Source: Nitrospira sp.
Lineage (GTDB): Bacteria; Nitrospirota; Nitrospiria; Nitrospirales; Nitrospiraceae
Direction of reading: 5' to 3'
Assembly: GCA_030444405.1 (NCBI GenBank)
Contig: JARFPM010000036.1
Span: 1-59,269 of the forward strand
DNA: 59,269 bases
How positions within the stretch are numbered: position 1 is the stretch's first letter; each line of letters opens with the position of its first letter. The translations under genes and the position numbers were made by a program. The notes beneath the pieces are model-generated. The model did not search any database, was not told the origin of the DNA, and saw only the letters and a program-made list of their open reading frames with translations. Of this stretch, positions 28,749 through 40,010 are shown in pieces.

Positions 28749-29546
28749 TCAACAGAGACGTACCTCTTCTCCAACGCCGACTTGCAGGCTTTGGGCGGCG
28801 CTTTCTTCCTGGAGAAAGATTTCCAAGTTTCCACTGCTGTTGATCAATGCCGATGGAGTCTGACGGCTCCCTTGGCTGTAACTCCCGACCAAATCGCTGA
28901 TGACATACGTCCCGATATAGATTTCCACGGTTTGTCCCATTGCGGCTCGGAATTCTCGAACCTGCCGCGCCGTGATATTGGAAATGAGATTCCCGAACCG
29001 GTCGACGGAGACGATCTTTCCGATCAACACCTCCTCATGCCACACCGGGATCGCTACGGAACGACGAATTGGATCATGAACCGCCGGCCCAAAAAATGCC
29101 GGCGGGACTCCTTTGCTTAACCACGCAGCAGCCGGTGCGAACACATCTCGACCGTCAAATGTGGACCCGGCCGCCTCCAGACGATACTGAGGGTTGTTGA
29201 TCTGCCACACCTTCGCCCCGGCCTCCTGCTCCAGGATTTCGGTGAACAACCCATTATCGGGACCAACAAAAAACGAGCCGTCCGCAGAAACGAGTAACGC
29301 CCGACGCTCCGTCCCGACTCCGGGATCCACGACGGCAACATAAATAGTTCCTGCCGGAAAATAGCGATAGCAAGACTTGAGAAAATACCCGGCTTCCTGG
29401 ATCTGATGAGATGTGATCTGGTGCGAGAGATCAACGATGGCGGCGGAGGAATTGATCGATAAAATCACACCCTTCATGCTTGCGACAAAACTATCACGCT
29501 CTCCGAAATCTGTCAGCAGGGCGATGAGGGGGCGTGCCTCAGGCAC
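28749..29546 (-). CDS. SAM hydroxide adenosyltransferase (DUF62 family)
   Basis: 265 residues from the GTG at 29544-29546, one base past the greA stop and with GAGGA upstream. Motifs are LIALLTDFGERDSFV, VAVVDPGVGTERRAL, FVGPDNGLFTEIL and VDRFGNLISNI, which define the duf62 group related to chlorinases and fluorinases. Characterised relatives hydrolyse SAM to adenosine and methionine. Its role in the cell is unclear. Last gene of the pyrimidine operon. Confidence 0.88.
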   Translation of the reverse strand: MPEARPLIALLTDFGERDSFVASMKGVILSINSSAAIVDLSHQITSHQIQEAGYFLKSCYRYFPAGTIYVAVVDPGVGTERRALLVSADGSFFVGPDNGLFTEILEQEAGAKVWQINNPQYRLEAAGSTFDGRDVFAPAAAWLSKGVPPAFFGPAVHDPIRRSVAIPVWHEEVLIGKIVSVDRFGNLISNITARQVREFRAAMGQTVEIYIGTYVISDLVGSYSQGSRQTPSALINSSGNLEIFLQEESAAQSLQVGVGEEVRLC

Positions 29547-29547
29547 G

Positions 29548-30024
29548 TCAGCATTCCTCGAATTTGATCTCCAGGACCTCGTACTCGACCATCTTGACGG
29601 GGGTCTTGACCTCGACAAAATCGCCGACTCGTTTTCCGATCAGGGCACGACCGACAGGGGACTGCACCGAAATCTTGTTGAATTTCATGTCGGCTTCGTC
29701 TTGTCCGACCAGGGTGTACTGCTTCTTGGCTTGAGATTCCTGTTCAACGACCATCACGGTCGCGCCGAAGACGACCGTCTCGCTGGTGCGGCCCGTGATT
29801 TCCACCACGCGAGCATCAGCCAACTTCGTTTCGAGTTCAGAGATGCGGGATTCAATAAAGCCCTGACGCTCTTTGGCAGCGTCGTATTCGGCGTTCTCGC
29901 TGAGATCGCCATGGGCCCTGGCCTCCGCGATCGCTTCGATCACTTTCGGCCGCTCAATCTTGCGCAAACGATCCAATTCGGCCTTTAAGGCCTCGTAGCC
30001 TTTCTTGGTAATTGGTGTCGGCAT
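29548..30024 (-). CDS. greA: Transcription elongation factor GreA
   Basis: 158 residues, exactly the family length. The N-terminal coiled coil has ITKKGYEALKAELDRL and ARAHGDLSENAEYDAAKERQ, with the acidic tip. The C-terminal FKBP-like domain ends VEVKTPVKMVEYEVLEI. It rescues backtracked RNA polymerase by stimulating transcript cleavage. It follows carB by 22 bases. Confidence 0.96.
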   Translation of the reverse strand: MPTPITKKGYEALKAELDRLRKIERPKVIEAIAEARAHGDLSENAEYDAAKERQGFIESRISELETKLADARVVEITGRTSETVVFGATVMVVEQESQAKKQYTLVGQDEADMKFNKISVQSPVGRALIGKRVGDFVEVKTPVKMVEYEVLEIKFEEC

Positions 30025-30046
30025 GCTCCGGTCGCTCCTGAACAGG

Positions 30047-33000
30047 TTAGGCCTGATGATACTCCTGCAATGTTCGAATTGCTAAGCCCTTCTGGAGAGT
30101 CGCTTCGATTCCCATCACCGCCGCATGGGCGCCTCTCATGGTCGTGAAATACGGCACGCCTCGGTGGAGGGCCTCCCGCCTGATAGATAACGAATCCACG
30201 TGAGCCGAGGCGGTCCGCACCGTGTTGATGACGAGTGCCACCGCGCCGTTCTTGATATGATCGACAATATGCGGACGTCCTTCCATCACTTTATTGACCG
30301 TACTCACTTCAACGCCGTGCTCTCTCAGATAACCGGCTGTTCCGCTGGTCGCTTGAATCTGAAACCCGAGTGTGCGCAATCGTTTCGAAAGATCCAACGC
30401 AACGGGACGATCCGATTGCTTCACGCTGACGAAGGCGGTACCCGATGTCGGAAGGACTGCTCCGGCTCCTGCTTGGGATTTTGCGAACGCCCATCCGAAA
30501 TCGGCGTCGATGCCCATCACTTCTCCGGTCGATTTCATTTCCGGCCCCAGCAGCACATCGACACCGGGAAATTTGTTGAACGGAAAGACGGCTTCTTTGA
30601 CGGAGAAATGTCTCGGCAGAGGAGCGTCCGTAAAGCCCAGTCCCTTGAGGGTTCTTCCCATCATCACTCTCATCGCCACCTTGGCGAGCGGTACACCGAT
30701 CGCTTTGCTTACGAACGGCACGGTTCGAGACCCACGAGGGTTGACTTCAAGCACGTAGATGGTCTGGCCTTTAACGGCAAACTGTGCATTCATAAGCCCG
30801 ACGACGCCGAGCTCCAGCGCCAGTAAGCGCATTTGCCGCTCGATGTCGCGCACAATGGCTTTGTCGAGTGTATATGGAGGCAGCGAGCAGGCGGAATCGC
30901 CGGAATGAACGCCGGCTTCTTCAATATGCTCCATGATTCCTGCAACCACCACGGTTTCCCCGTCCGAAATCGCATCGGCATCGACTTCGATGGCATCGGC
31001 GAGGTACTTGTCGATCAACACGGGATGATTGGGCGATGCTTTGACCGCCGAGTGCATATATTCCAGCAAGCCGGCTTCGTCATACACGATCTGCATCGAA
31101 CGTCCACCCAACACGTAGGATGGACGGACCATGACCGGATAGCTGATCCGCCGGGCGATCTGCACCGCTTCCTCAACGGATCTGGCCATCCCGCTTTCCG
31201 CTTGCCGCAAGCCCAGTCTATTGAGAAGATCCCGAAATCGTTCCCTGTCTTCCGCTAAATCGATGGCATCAGGACTGGTGCCAAGAATCCTCACGCCGGC
31301 TTTCGAGAGCGGAAGCGCGAGTTTCAAGGGCGTCTGTCCCCCGAACTGCAAGACCACTCCGATCGGCTGCTCCCGATGAACGATGTTGAGGACGTCTTCA
31401 TGCGTCAGCGGCTCGAAATACAGTCGATCCGAGGTATCGTAATCCGTGCTCACCGTCTCCGGGTTGCAGTTCACCATGATCGTGTCGATCGCTTCTTCTC
31501 GAAGTGCCATCGCCGCATGGACACAGCAGTAGTCGAACTCGATCCCTTGGCCGATGCGATTAGGACCTCCGCCAAGAATCACGACCTTTTTCCGATTTGA
31601 TGGTCGGGATTCACACTCCATCCCGTACGTGGAATAGAGATACGGCGTCTGCGCCTCGAATTCCGCAGCACAGGTATCAACCCGTTTATAGGTGACCCCT
31701 CGTGCCCCTGGTTGCGTACGCGCAATCTGGACCACTGCCGCCTCGCATCCGAGCAATCGTGCGAGCCGATCGTCTGAGAATCCAAGCTCTTTTGCGTCCC
31801 AGAGCAACTCACTGCCCAAGACGGCCGCTGGGTTATCGGCATGACCGGCAAGCATTCGTTCAAAGTCCACCAGCTGTCTGACTTGTCCTAAGAACCAGGG
31901 ATCTATTTTTGTCGTTGCAAACAGTTCCTCGTCCGTAAATCCCAGGCGCATGGCGTCGGCAACATACCACAATCGTTCTGGTAATGGCGTCCGCAGCACC
32001 CGATTGAGTTTCTCGATCGCTTCCGTTCGGTTCAACTCGGCTGGAATACCTCGATCAAGTCCAAACCGTGACGCCAACCCATTCAGGTCTAACTCCAGGG
32101 AACGAATGGCCTTCTGCAGAGACTCCTTGAAGGTGCGTCCGATCGCCATCACTTCCCCGACCGACTTCATCTGCGTGGTCAAGGTCGGATCGGCCCCCTT
32201 GAACTTCTGAAAGGCAAATCTCGGGATCTTGACCACCACATAGTCGATCGCCGGTTCGAGGCGATCGGGAATCCGGTGGCCTTCGACGCCAACGCTGAAC
32301 TCCTAGACACCCGAGGATTCATTTCAATGATGACCATCTCCCCGTTGGTAGGGTTGACACCGAACTGAATATTCGACCCTCCAGTATCGACCCCGATCTC
32401 TCGGATGATACGAAGTGCCGCGTCCCGCATCCGTTGGTATTCTTTGTCGGTCAATGTCATGGCTGGCGCGACCGTGATACTGTCTCCTGTGTGTACGCCC
32501 ATCGGGTCGAAGTTCTCAATCGGACACACGATGACGACGTTGTCCTTTAGATCACGCATGACCTCCAATTCATACTCTTTCCACCCAATGACCGATTCTT
32601 CGATCAGCACTTGACTGACCGGGCTCATGACCAACGCCCAATCGATCAGCCTCTCGAATTCTTCCCGATTATAGGCGATGTTTCCGCCGGTTCCCCCCAT
32701 GGTAAAGGACGGACGAATGATCGCGGGGAAGCCGACGGTGTCGAGAATGGTCAGAGCTTCCTGTCGCGTGCACGCCGTACCACTCTTCGGCACCCGCAGG
32801 CCGATTCGATGCATCGCCTGCTTGAACGCTTCCCGGTCCTCGGCTTTATGAATCGCCTCCGCTGAAGCGCCGATGAGAGCGACACCGTATTTCTCGAGGA
32901 CTCCTCGCTTCACCAACCCCATGGTGGTGTTGAGGGCCGTTTGCCCACCCATGGTCGGAAGCAAGGCATCCGGGCGCTCCCGGTCAATCACCTTCTCCAC

Positions 33001-33219
33001 CACATCTAAGGTAATCGGTTCGATATACGTCCGATCAGCCATCTCCGGGTCCGTCATGATCGTCGCCGGATTGCTGTTGATGAGGATGACTTTATAACCC
33101 TCCGCTTTCAGCGCTTTGCAGGCCTGCGTGCCGGAATAATCGAATTCACAGGCTTGGCCGATGACAATCGGACCGGAGCCGATCATGAGGATTGACTGAA
33201 TGTCCGTACGTTTTGGCAT
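30047..33219 (-). pseudogene. carB: Carbamoyl-phosphate synthase large subunit, frame broken in the first half
   Basis: The start at 33219 reads correctly through the first ATP-grasp domain to SKATGFPIA, near 32262. It then resumes in another frame at [19 protein letters not shown] and continues to the stop at 30047. CarB normally has about 27 residues here (the stretch starting KIAAKLAVG), so about 80 bases appear deleted. The total of 3173 bases is 2 modulo 3. The second ATP-grasp and MGS domains are intact. The enzyme feeds carbamoyl phosphate to pyrimidines and arginine and is normally essential for prototrophy, so an assembly deletion is more likely than a dead gene. Confidence 0.85.
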
Positions 33220-33236
33220 CGTGTCGTGATGGTCGG

Positions 33237-34199
33237 TCAGCTGGAAGGAAGCGCGGGGCCAATTTGTGGATGATAGGGGGCCACCGGTGCAGGCTGATCA
33301 TCACCCTGCGCCGCATGGTAGTACTTCATGGCCTCAGGTATCCAAGCCTCAATTTGGTTGATACGTGCCACATCGGAGGGGTGCGTAGACAAAAACTCCG
33401 GGATATTATGTTGCGACCGAAAACAGACCTTGTCGATCATCTGCCTAGGGCACCCGCTCATCCGCTCCCAAAAGGGCACTGCCTCTCGAGGGTCATAGCC
33501 AGCCTGCGCCATCAATTTGAGTCCGATGTAATCGGCCTCGGATTCCTGCTTTCTCCCGAACGGTAGAGAGACTCCGACTCCATAGGCGCTCATCGCAGCC
33601 ATCGCCGCATCCGGGCGTCCGACAGCAGCTCCAGCAGCGAGCGCACCGACTTGGCCGATCGTTTCAAGGATGCTTCGGCTATACCGCTCCGCCCCATGGC
33701 GTTGAAGCGCATGCGCCACCTCATGCCCGATCACAGTCGCCAAACCGTCTTCGTTCTTGGTGATCTTCAGTATCCCCGTGAAAACGGCAACCTTACCGCC
33801 CGGAAGCGCGAAAGCGTTGATCGTGCGGTCATCCCTGATAATGGCGAACTCCCACTCGTACTCCGGCTTATTGGCCACCGCCGCAATTCGCTTACCGACC
33901 CGATTGACCATCTCATTTAACTCAGGATCATCACTGACCGGAGCTTTGCGCAGCAATTCACGATAGGCGCCGATGCCCATCGCAATTTCTTTCTCCTCAG
34001 ATATATAAATGAATTGATCTCTCGCCGTTCCCGGCGCGCGGACGCATCCTCCTAGAGTTGACACCACGGCGCCCACTGCTCCCAGGTTCAGAAGCCAACC
34101 CAACCCCAGCATCCCTCGAGCCCCATGCAGAAGCACGGCACGCCGATCGACGGGTTTGGAGAATAGTCTGTCGATTTCCTGATCTGCCGGCTGTGTCAT
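33237..34199 (-). CDS. M48 family metallopeptidase lipoprotein
   Basis: 320 residues. The N-terminus has an arginine-containing segment and a hydrophobic stretch ending at lipobox Cys52 (STLGGC). The zinc site is HEVAH (159-163), with a downstream ESEAD supplying the third ligand. A C-terminal tail rich in Pro follows. Family members (Oma1/LoiP/BepA-like) degrade or chaperone misfolded envelope proteins. It lies between sppA and carB within the pyrimidine operon. A TATAAT on the minus strand at 34229-34234 could start a separate transcript, though its -35 is poor. Confidence 0.88.
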   Translation of the reverse strand: MTQPADQEIDRLFSKPVDRRAVLLHGARGMLGLGWLLNLGAVGAVVSTLGGCVRAPGTARDQFIYISEEKEIAMGIGAYRELLRKAPVSDDPELNEMVNRVGKRIAAVANKPEYEWEFAIIRDDRTINAFALPGGKVAVFTGILKITKNEDGLATVIGHEVAHALQRHGAERYSRSILETIGQVGALAAGAAVGRPDAAMAAMSAYGVGVSLPFGRKQESEADYIGLKLMAQAGYDPREAVPFWERMSGCPRQMIDKVCFRSQHNIPEFLSTHPSDVARINQIEAWIPEAMKYYHAAQGDDQPAPVAPYHPQIGPALPSS

Positions 34200-34277
34200 C
34201 CTGAATTCCTCGATCGAAGCCGATCACGATTATATCACCAGTTATGATACTACCAGTCATGCGATCGGCCTCCCCAG

Positions 34278-35228
34278 CTATGGCATCCACAGGTACATGA
34301 ACTGGGGAGTGCCCCCTCGAACAAACGACATGAGGTCGAGATCGGCAAAACCGGCGAGCCCGCTCGGCGCCAACACCTTGGAATACACATTGTTGGAATA
34401 TTCACCTGGACGTTGGTACGTCACAACTCGGGCTTCCGTCAGGCCGGCTTTTTTCTTGGCCAATTCAATCGCGTCTTCGAGATAGCCGATCTCATCGACC
34501 AACCCAGCCGCCTTTGCTTGCTCACCAGTATAGATTCGCCCATCAGCCAACCGTTTGATCTGCTCCATCTCTAAATTGGAGCGGCCCTCCTGTACGATGT
34601 TCAAGAAGCGCGAATAAAACGAATCGATCAGTCCTTGGAAGATAGCTCGTTCTTCCGTTGTCATGGTTCGAAACGGCGAGCCCATATCCTTGCGAGGACC
34701 GGATGTCACTGCCGTAGCTTCGACTCCTACTTTCTCCAAGAGCCCTCGCGCATTGATGGTCAACATGATCACGCCGATACTGCCGGTAACGGACGAAGGG
34801 TGTGCCAGTACCGTGTCCGCTGCCGCAGCGATATAGTACCCCCCCGATGTGCCCAGATCCATGATAGATGCAACGATGGGGACCTTGCGACTGGCTTTGA
34901 ACGTTTTTAGCTCATGATAGATAATATCCGACGCCGTCACCGTTCCCCCAGGCGTATTAATGCGAAGCACGACGGCTTTGACGTTCTCATCCTTTGCCGC
35001 CCGGGTCAGCTGTTCTTTCACGCTTGCAATCATGCTGGGCGCAGGTCGCAATCCTTCTTTTTCCTGAGAGCTGATCACCCCGGAGATTTCAATCAACAGC
35101 ACTTTTGCTTTGCCGGTCCCATCGACCTGAGCTTCTTGCAGAGGCCCCTGGCCGGGGAATAGCGGGAAATTAAACGTACAGCCGGACAGCATTAGTCCGA
35201 TCACTCCGATCACGAAACGATTAGGCAT
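34278..35228 (-). CDS. sppA: Signal peptide peptidase SppA (36-kDa type), lipoprotein
   Basis: 316 residues from the ATG at 35226-35228, overlapping the carA stop by 8 bases. Lipobox Cys17 (LMLSGC). The S49 protease fold has [11 protein letters not shown], nucleophile Ser128 in GTSGGYYIA and general-base Lys180 in SGPRKDMG. The 52-residue gap between them equals that in Bacillus SppA. It cleaves leftover signal peptides in the membrane. Because of the carA frame break, this gene appears fused in frame to carA in the raw sequence; the fusion is an artefact of that break. Confidence 0.92.
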   Translation of the reverse strand: MPNRFVIGVIGLMLSGCTFNFPLFPGQGPLQEAQVDGTGKAKVLLIEISGVISSQEKEGLRPAPSMIASVKEQLTRAAKDENVKAVVLRINTPGGTVTASDIIYHELKTFKASRKVPIVASIMDLGTSGGYYIAAAADTVLAHPSSVTGSIGVIMLTINARGLLEKVGVEATAVTSGPRKDMGSPFRTMTTEERAIFQGLIDSFYSRFLNIVQEGRSNLEMEQIKRLADGRIYTGEQAKAAGLVDEIGYLEDAIELAKKKAGLTEARVVTYQRPGEYSNNVYSKVLAPSGLAGFADLDLMSFVRGGTPQFMYLWMP

Positions 35229-36260
35229 GATGGGTCTCCATAAGATGGACGAATTCATCGAACAAATAGGCAGCATCATGAGGACCCGGCGCCGCCTCCG
35301 GGTGGTATTGGACGGAGAAGAGAAATTATGGTTCTGCGAGGTAATTTCGACTTTTCTCGTCCGAAGATCCATCACAGGATGATTGGCTCCATGGTGACCG
35401 AACTTCAGCTTGTATGTCTTGAGGCCGAAGGCCAAGCAGAGAATCTGATGGCCCAAACAAATGCCAAAGATCGGATAGCGCCCGATCAGCTTCTCCATTG
35501 CCTTTGCGGCATAGGGAAGGCCTTCCGGGTCGCCCGGACCGTTCGAGAGAAAAATGCCGTCGGGCTTGAGTGCCTCGACTTCAACGGCTGATGTCGCAGC
35601 AGGCACCACCGTAATCTGACAGCCGACATCCACCAATCGTCTCAGAATGTTGTGTTTGATGCCGAAATCATAGGCTACGACTCGCCAGCGCTTGGACTTC
35701 CCACGTTCCCTGCTGTTTGTCGACGGTGCCCAATCGCCGCTGCTCGCCGTCCAGTCATATGGACGTGCGCAGGTTACCTCCGCTGCTAAATCTCGACCGA
35801 TGATGGCGGGAGCTTGCCTGGCATGTCGTACAGCCCGATCAGGGTCGAGATTGAGATGGGTGATGAGTCCTTGCTGTGATCCATGCTCGCGCAAATGCCT
35901 CGTTAAGGCTCTTGTATCGATTCCTTCGATTGCGACGACCTTTGCCTCCTTCAATGATTCCTGAAGGGTCTGCTTGCTTCTCCAGTTGCTGACAAGACGG
36001 CTGGCTTCCAGTACCACAAACCCTTCTGACCAGGCGCGACGGGATTCCACATCTTCAGGCGTGATCCCATAGTTACCGATATGCGGACAGGTCATCGTGA
36101 TGATCTGCCCTTTATAGGACGGATCAGTCAGTATCTCCTGATAGCCGGTCATGGCCGTATTAAAGACGACTTCCCCAACCGTCTCTCCCTCATAACCCAG
36201 AGCCCGGCCTTCGAACACCGTTCCATCCGCCAGAGCCAACAACGCATTTTTCACGGTCAT
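35221..36260 (-). pseudogene. carA: Carbamoyl-phosphate synthase small subunit, internal deletion and frame break
   Basis: From the ATG at 36260 the small-subunit domain and the amidotransferase with [10 protein letters not shown] (Cys nucleophile) read normally to EITSQNHNF near 35320. The final segment, [21 protein letters not shown] with the catalytic His and Glu, lies in a different frame and ends at the TAA at 35221-35223. About 35 family residues between are absent (roughly 100 bases); total length 1040 is 2 modulo 3. It supplies ammonia from glutamine to CarB. It follows the DUF4149 gene by 3 bases and overlaps sppA. Confidence 0.85.
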
Positions 36261-36263
36261 CTT

Positions 36264-36749
36264 CTACCTTTGGTCGAGCGATCGCTTTGCTTTGATTCCA
36301 ATAAGCACTACGCCCAATAGAAGGTTGAGCATATACAAGGCTCGGATCGGCAGGAGGACACGAAACAGCCCCTCCAAAGCCGCTTTCCTGATCGTCTCGT
36401 CTTTTGTCGCGAATGCCTGCGCTTGGAGTGCCGCAGCATTTGGGTGCAGAACGACAATAATGAGCCCGGCGATCATCACCATGAGGGCCAAGACGACCAT
36501 CTCACTCCGACCGACCTTCACGATCGGATCGCCGCTCCACCGACGATACCAGAGTGTGGCAGAGAGGACGACACCGGCCCCGAAGACAAAACGATGATAG
36601 CCTTCAAACGCCCGGGTTAAAAACATGCCTCCGGAATCCTGTCCGCCGAATGTGTTGAACACTGCTGGGATCACTGCTCCGCTCAGTACGACCATGCCTC
36701 CAACCCAAACGGCGAGCGCAACCCACTCAAGCGCAAGACACCCAACCAT
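36264..36749 (-). CDS. DUF4149-type membrane protein
   Basis: 161 residues from the ATG at 36747-36749 with GGGGG before it; a GTG 24 bases upstream is possible. Four membrane helices: WVALAVWVGGMVVLSGAVI, FVFGAGVVLSATLWY, MVVLALMVMIAGLIIVV and the C-terminal LYMLNLLLGVVLIG. The layout and the short Gly-rich start fit DUF4149. Function unknown. It sits between pyrC and carA in the operon. Confidence 0.7.
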   Translation of the reverse strand: MVGCLALEWVALAVWVGGMVVLSGAVIPAVFNTFGGQDSGGMFLTRAFEGYHRFVFGAGVVLSATLWYRRWSGDPIVKVGRSEMVVLALMVMIAGLIIVVLHPNAAALQAQAFATKDETIRKAALEGLFRVLLPIRALYMLNLLLGVVLIGIKAKRSLDQR

Positions 36750-36777
36750 CCCCCAACGGGACAGCCGTCGCACAGCA

Positions 36778-38064
36778 CTACCGCTCCACCAGAGCGGTCT
36801 GGAACACCACGCTGCCGCCCACAATGGTTGCATTGACTCGCCCTTTTACTTTCCATCCCGCAAACGGCGTATTGCGGCTTTTGGATCGGAACTTGGAGGG
36901 ATCGACTTCCCACTGTTCTTGCGGATCCACGATGACGACATCGGCATCGGCACCGACCGCCAGCGTCCCCTTCTTGAGCCCGAACGTCGCGGCCGGAGCT
37001 GAGGTCAGCTTCTGGACCGCTTGTTCCAGCGACAAAACCCCTTCCTCCACCAATCCCAGCGTCAGCGGAAGCGCCGTCTCAAGTCCGACGATTCCGAATG
37101 GAGCCTCGGTGAAATCCTGCTGCTTCTCCTGCGTAGCATGGGGGGCATGGTCGGTCGCAATGACATCAATCGTGCCGTCGCGCAATCCTTCCTTGATCGC
37201 CTGAACATCGGCCCAGGTGCGCAAAGGAGGGTTCATTTTCGCGTGGGTGTTGTAGCCTCGCACCAGTTCCTCCGTCAGGAGAAAGTGGTGAGGACATGCT
37301 TCCGCCGTCACCTTAATCCCACGGGCTTTCGCCTCCCGCACCATTCGAACCGACCCGGCTGTGCTGATGTGTGCAAGATGCAGGCGGGCTCCGGTCAGCT
37401 CCGAGAGCGAGAGATTGCGCGCCACCATCACGTCTTCAGCCGCTGACGGGATCCCCGGCAAGCCAAGCTCGGTCGAGACCAACCCCTCATTCATACAGCC
37501 GCCTTCTGCCAGATGCAGATCCTCGCAATGGTCGACGACCGTCAGATCGAAGGCCAAGGCATATTCCATCGCTCGCCGCATCACCAGGCTGTTCATCACA
37601 GGCTTGCCATCGTCAGAAATGGCCACACAGCCAGACCGCCGTAAGTCACCGATCTCCGCCAGCTCCTTTCCTTCCGATCCTTTTGTAATGGCGCCGACCG
37701 GCAGCACGTTTGCTAGACCAGCCAACCGTGCTCGTTCCAATATGAATTCCGTGACGGCTTGATTGTCGTTCACCGGGTTCGTGTTGGGCATGCAACAGAC
37801 CGTCGTAAATCCGCCCGCAACGGCCGCAGCACTGCCGCTCTGAATCGTTTCCTTGTACTCGAACCCAGGCTCGCGAAAATGGACATGCAAATCAACGAAC
37901 CCCGGCATCACAAGTTTCCCGTTGGCTTGAATGGTCCGCCCGCCGACGGATGCGGAAAGATTCGGTCCCACCGCGGCTATCTTGCCGTTGTCGATCAGCA
38001 CATCGGCGACACCGACAAACCTGTCTGGATCGACGACGCGACCACCTTTAATCAGAATCGACAC
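36778..38064 (-). CDS. pyrC: Dihydroorotase
   Basis: 428 residues, a class I dihydroorotase by length and motifs. Metal ligands DLHVHFREPG, then HCEDLHLAEGG, LHLAHIST and TDHAPH with the catalytic Asp. It cyclises carbamoyl-aspartate to dihydroorotate. It follows pyrB after a 117-base gap that holds an inverted repeat. Confidence 0.94.
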   Translation of the reverse strand: MSILIKGGRVVDPDRFVGVADVLIDNGKIAAVGPNLSASVGGRTIQANGKLVMPGFVDLHVHFREPGFEYKETIQSGSAAAVAGGFTTVCCMPNTNPVNDNQAVTEFILERARLAGLANVLPVGAITKGSEGKELAEIGDLRRSGCVAISDDGKPVMNSLVMRRAMEYALAFDLTVVDHCEDLHLAEGGCMNEGLVSTELGLPGIPSAAEDVMVARNLSLSELTGARLHLAHISTAGSVRMVREAKARGIKVTAEACPHHFLLTEELVRGYNTHAKMNPPLRTWADVQAIKEGLRDGTIDVIATDHAPHATQEKQQDFTEAPFGIVGLETALPLTLGLVEEGVLSLEQAVQKLTSAPAATFGLKKGTLAVGADADVVIVDPQEQWEVDPSKFRSKSRNTPFAGWKVKGRVNATIVGGSVVFQTALVER

Positions 38065-38101
38065 GATAAGCCCTCTCTAAAATTTGGCAGAATCTCTTGA
38101 T

Positions 38102-38171
38102 CTGATGATCTGTTACGGAACCCACCCTATCCAAGCTCGGCCGATAGCTCACCCACTCGACAGATCATCAG
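38102..38171. repeat. Inverted repeat in the pyrB-pyrC gap
   Basis: Twelve-base perfect arms, CTGATGATCTGT (38102-38113) and its complement (38160-38171), are separated by 46 bases. Related short TCATCAG pieces follow. It resembles the extragenic palindromic repeats seen elsewhere in the window and may modulate downstream expression. Confidence 0.5.
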
Positions 38172-38181
38172 GTCATCAGAT

Positions 38182-39105
38182 TCACGAATTCGCTCCTGAC
38201 ATGAGGTACAGGATTCCCATTCGCACCGCCACGCCGTTCGCCACCTGTTCGAGAATCACCGAGGACAAACTATCGGCAACATCCGGGGCAATTTCCACCC
38301 CTCGATTGATCGGCCCCGGATGCATGACGATGGCGCCGGCGTCGGCTAGTTGCACTCGCTCGGCCGTTAAGCCATAGAGCCGCGAATACTCGCGAATCGT
38401 GGGGAACTGCGCACGTCCCTGCCGCTCCAGCTGCAGCCGAAGCATCATGATGACATGGACGTCGCGCAATCCTTCATCCATGTTGTAGTACACCTTCGCG
38501 CCGAGCTTCTCCACGCCACGCGGCATCATCGTCGGCGGTCCCACCAGACGCACCTCGGCACCAAGCTTGAGAAGCGCATAGATATTCGAACGCGCCACGC
38601 GGCTGTGCGCCACGTCGCCGACGATCGCGACGCGCAATCCACTGAAATTCATCCCCCGTTGCCGAATCGTGTACAGGTCGAGCAATGCTTGCGTGGGATG
38701 CTCATGCCATCCATCGCCGGCATTGATGACGGACGACTTGACGCCGTTCGCCAGCGTTTCAGCGGCTCCCGCCGAAGAGTGACGCAGAACGATGATGTCC
38801 GCCTGCATCGCTTCAATATTCCGAGCCGTATCAAGAAGGGTTTCCCCCTTCACCACGCTGCTGGCGGAGGGAGAAAAGTTGATCACATCGGCGCTCAGAC
38901 GCTTGGCCGCCAGCTCAAAGGACGTGCGGGTTCTGGTGCTCGGTTCAAAGAAGAGATTCACGACGGTCTTGCCTCGGAGAGCCGGAACTTTTTTGATTTC
39001 GCGCCCGGTCACTTCCTTGAAGGAATCTGCCGTGTCAAGGACGAGCATGATCTCATCCACCGACAAGAGAGCGAGACTCAGCAGATCTTTGCGCTTGAGG
39101 CTCAT
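38182..39105 (-). CDS. pyrB: Aspartate carbamoyltransferase catalytic subunit
   Basis: 307 residues with carbamoyl-phosphate motif [22 protein letters not shown], the aspartate-binding [13 protein letters not shown] and the C-terminal [12 protein letters not shown]. It starts pyrimidine synthesis proper. No regulatory pyrI is present, as usual when PyrR controls the operon. It starts 13 bases after pyrR. Confidence 0.95.
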   Translation of the reverse strand: MSLKRKDLLSLALLSVDEIMLVLDTADSFKEVTGREIKKVPALRGKTVVNLFFEPSTRTRTSFELAAKRLSADVINFSPSASSVVKGETLLDTARNIEAMQADIIVLRHSSAGAAETLANGVKSSVINAGDGWHEHPTQALLDLYTIRQRGMNFSGLRVAIVGDVAHSRVARSNIYALLKLGAEVRLVGPPTMMPRGVEKLGAKVYYNMDEGLRDVHVIMMLRLQLERQGRAQFPTIREYSRLYGLTAERVQLADAGAIVMHPGPINRGVEIAPDVADSLSSVILEQVANGVAVRMGILYLMSGANS

Positions 39106-39118
39106 GGGATTCTCCGCT

Positions 39119-39769
<651 letters not shown>

Positions 39770-39815
39770 TTAAAACCGGCCAAGGCCGGACCGCAATTCA
39801 TGACTTGGCTCCTTG

Positions 39816-39830
39816 CTCACCTCGCTGGAT
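39816..39830 (-). promoter_or_regulatory. PyrR-binding loop in the pyr leader RNA
   Basis: The leader RNA reads AUCCAGCGAGGUGAG, a good match to the conserved UCCNGNGAGG loop recognised by PyrR. It lies about 13 bases after the expected transcription start and upstream of the terminator, as in known PyrR attenuators. Confidence 0.7.
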
Positions 39831-39849
39831 GAGCGTTAAAGGTTTCATC

Positions 39850-39878
39850 ATCCTACTGAAAGACTCGAAACCTGTCAA
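39850..39878 (-). promoter_or_regulatory. Promoter of the pyr operon
   Basis: Minus strand: TTGACA (39873-39878), 17-base spacer, TAGGAT (39850-39855). The perfect -35 with ideal spacing and a partial -10 place the start near 39843, just ahead of the PyrR-binding loop. Confidence 0.7.
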
Positions 39879-40010
39879 GCGCTCGAAGACAGTACGAGGC
39901 AGTTTACGAGGTAATATATAAGCTATGACGTTCAGGAGTCCGCTCGCGGTCGGCCTTAGCGGTAGGCGGCTGACTTCCACCTTGGCAAGAACGATCAGGG
40001 ACCATATCCG

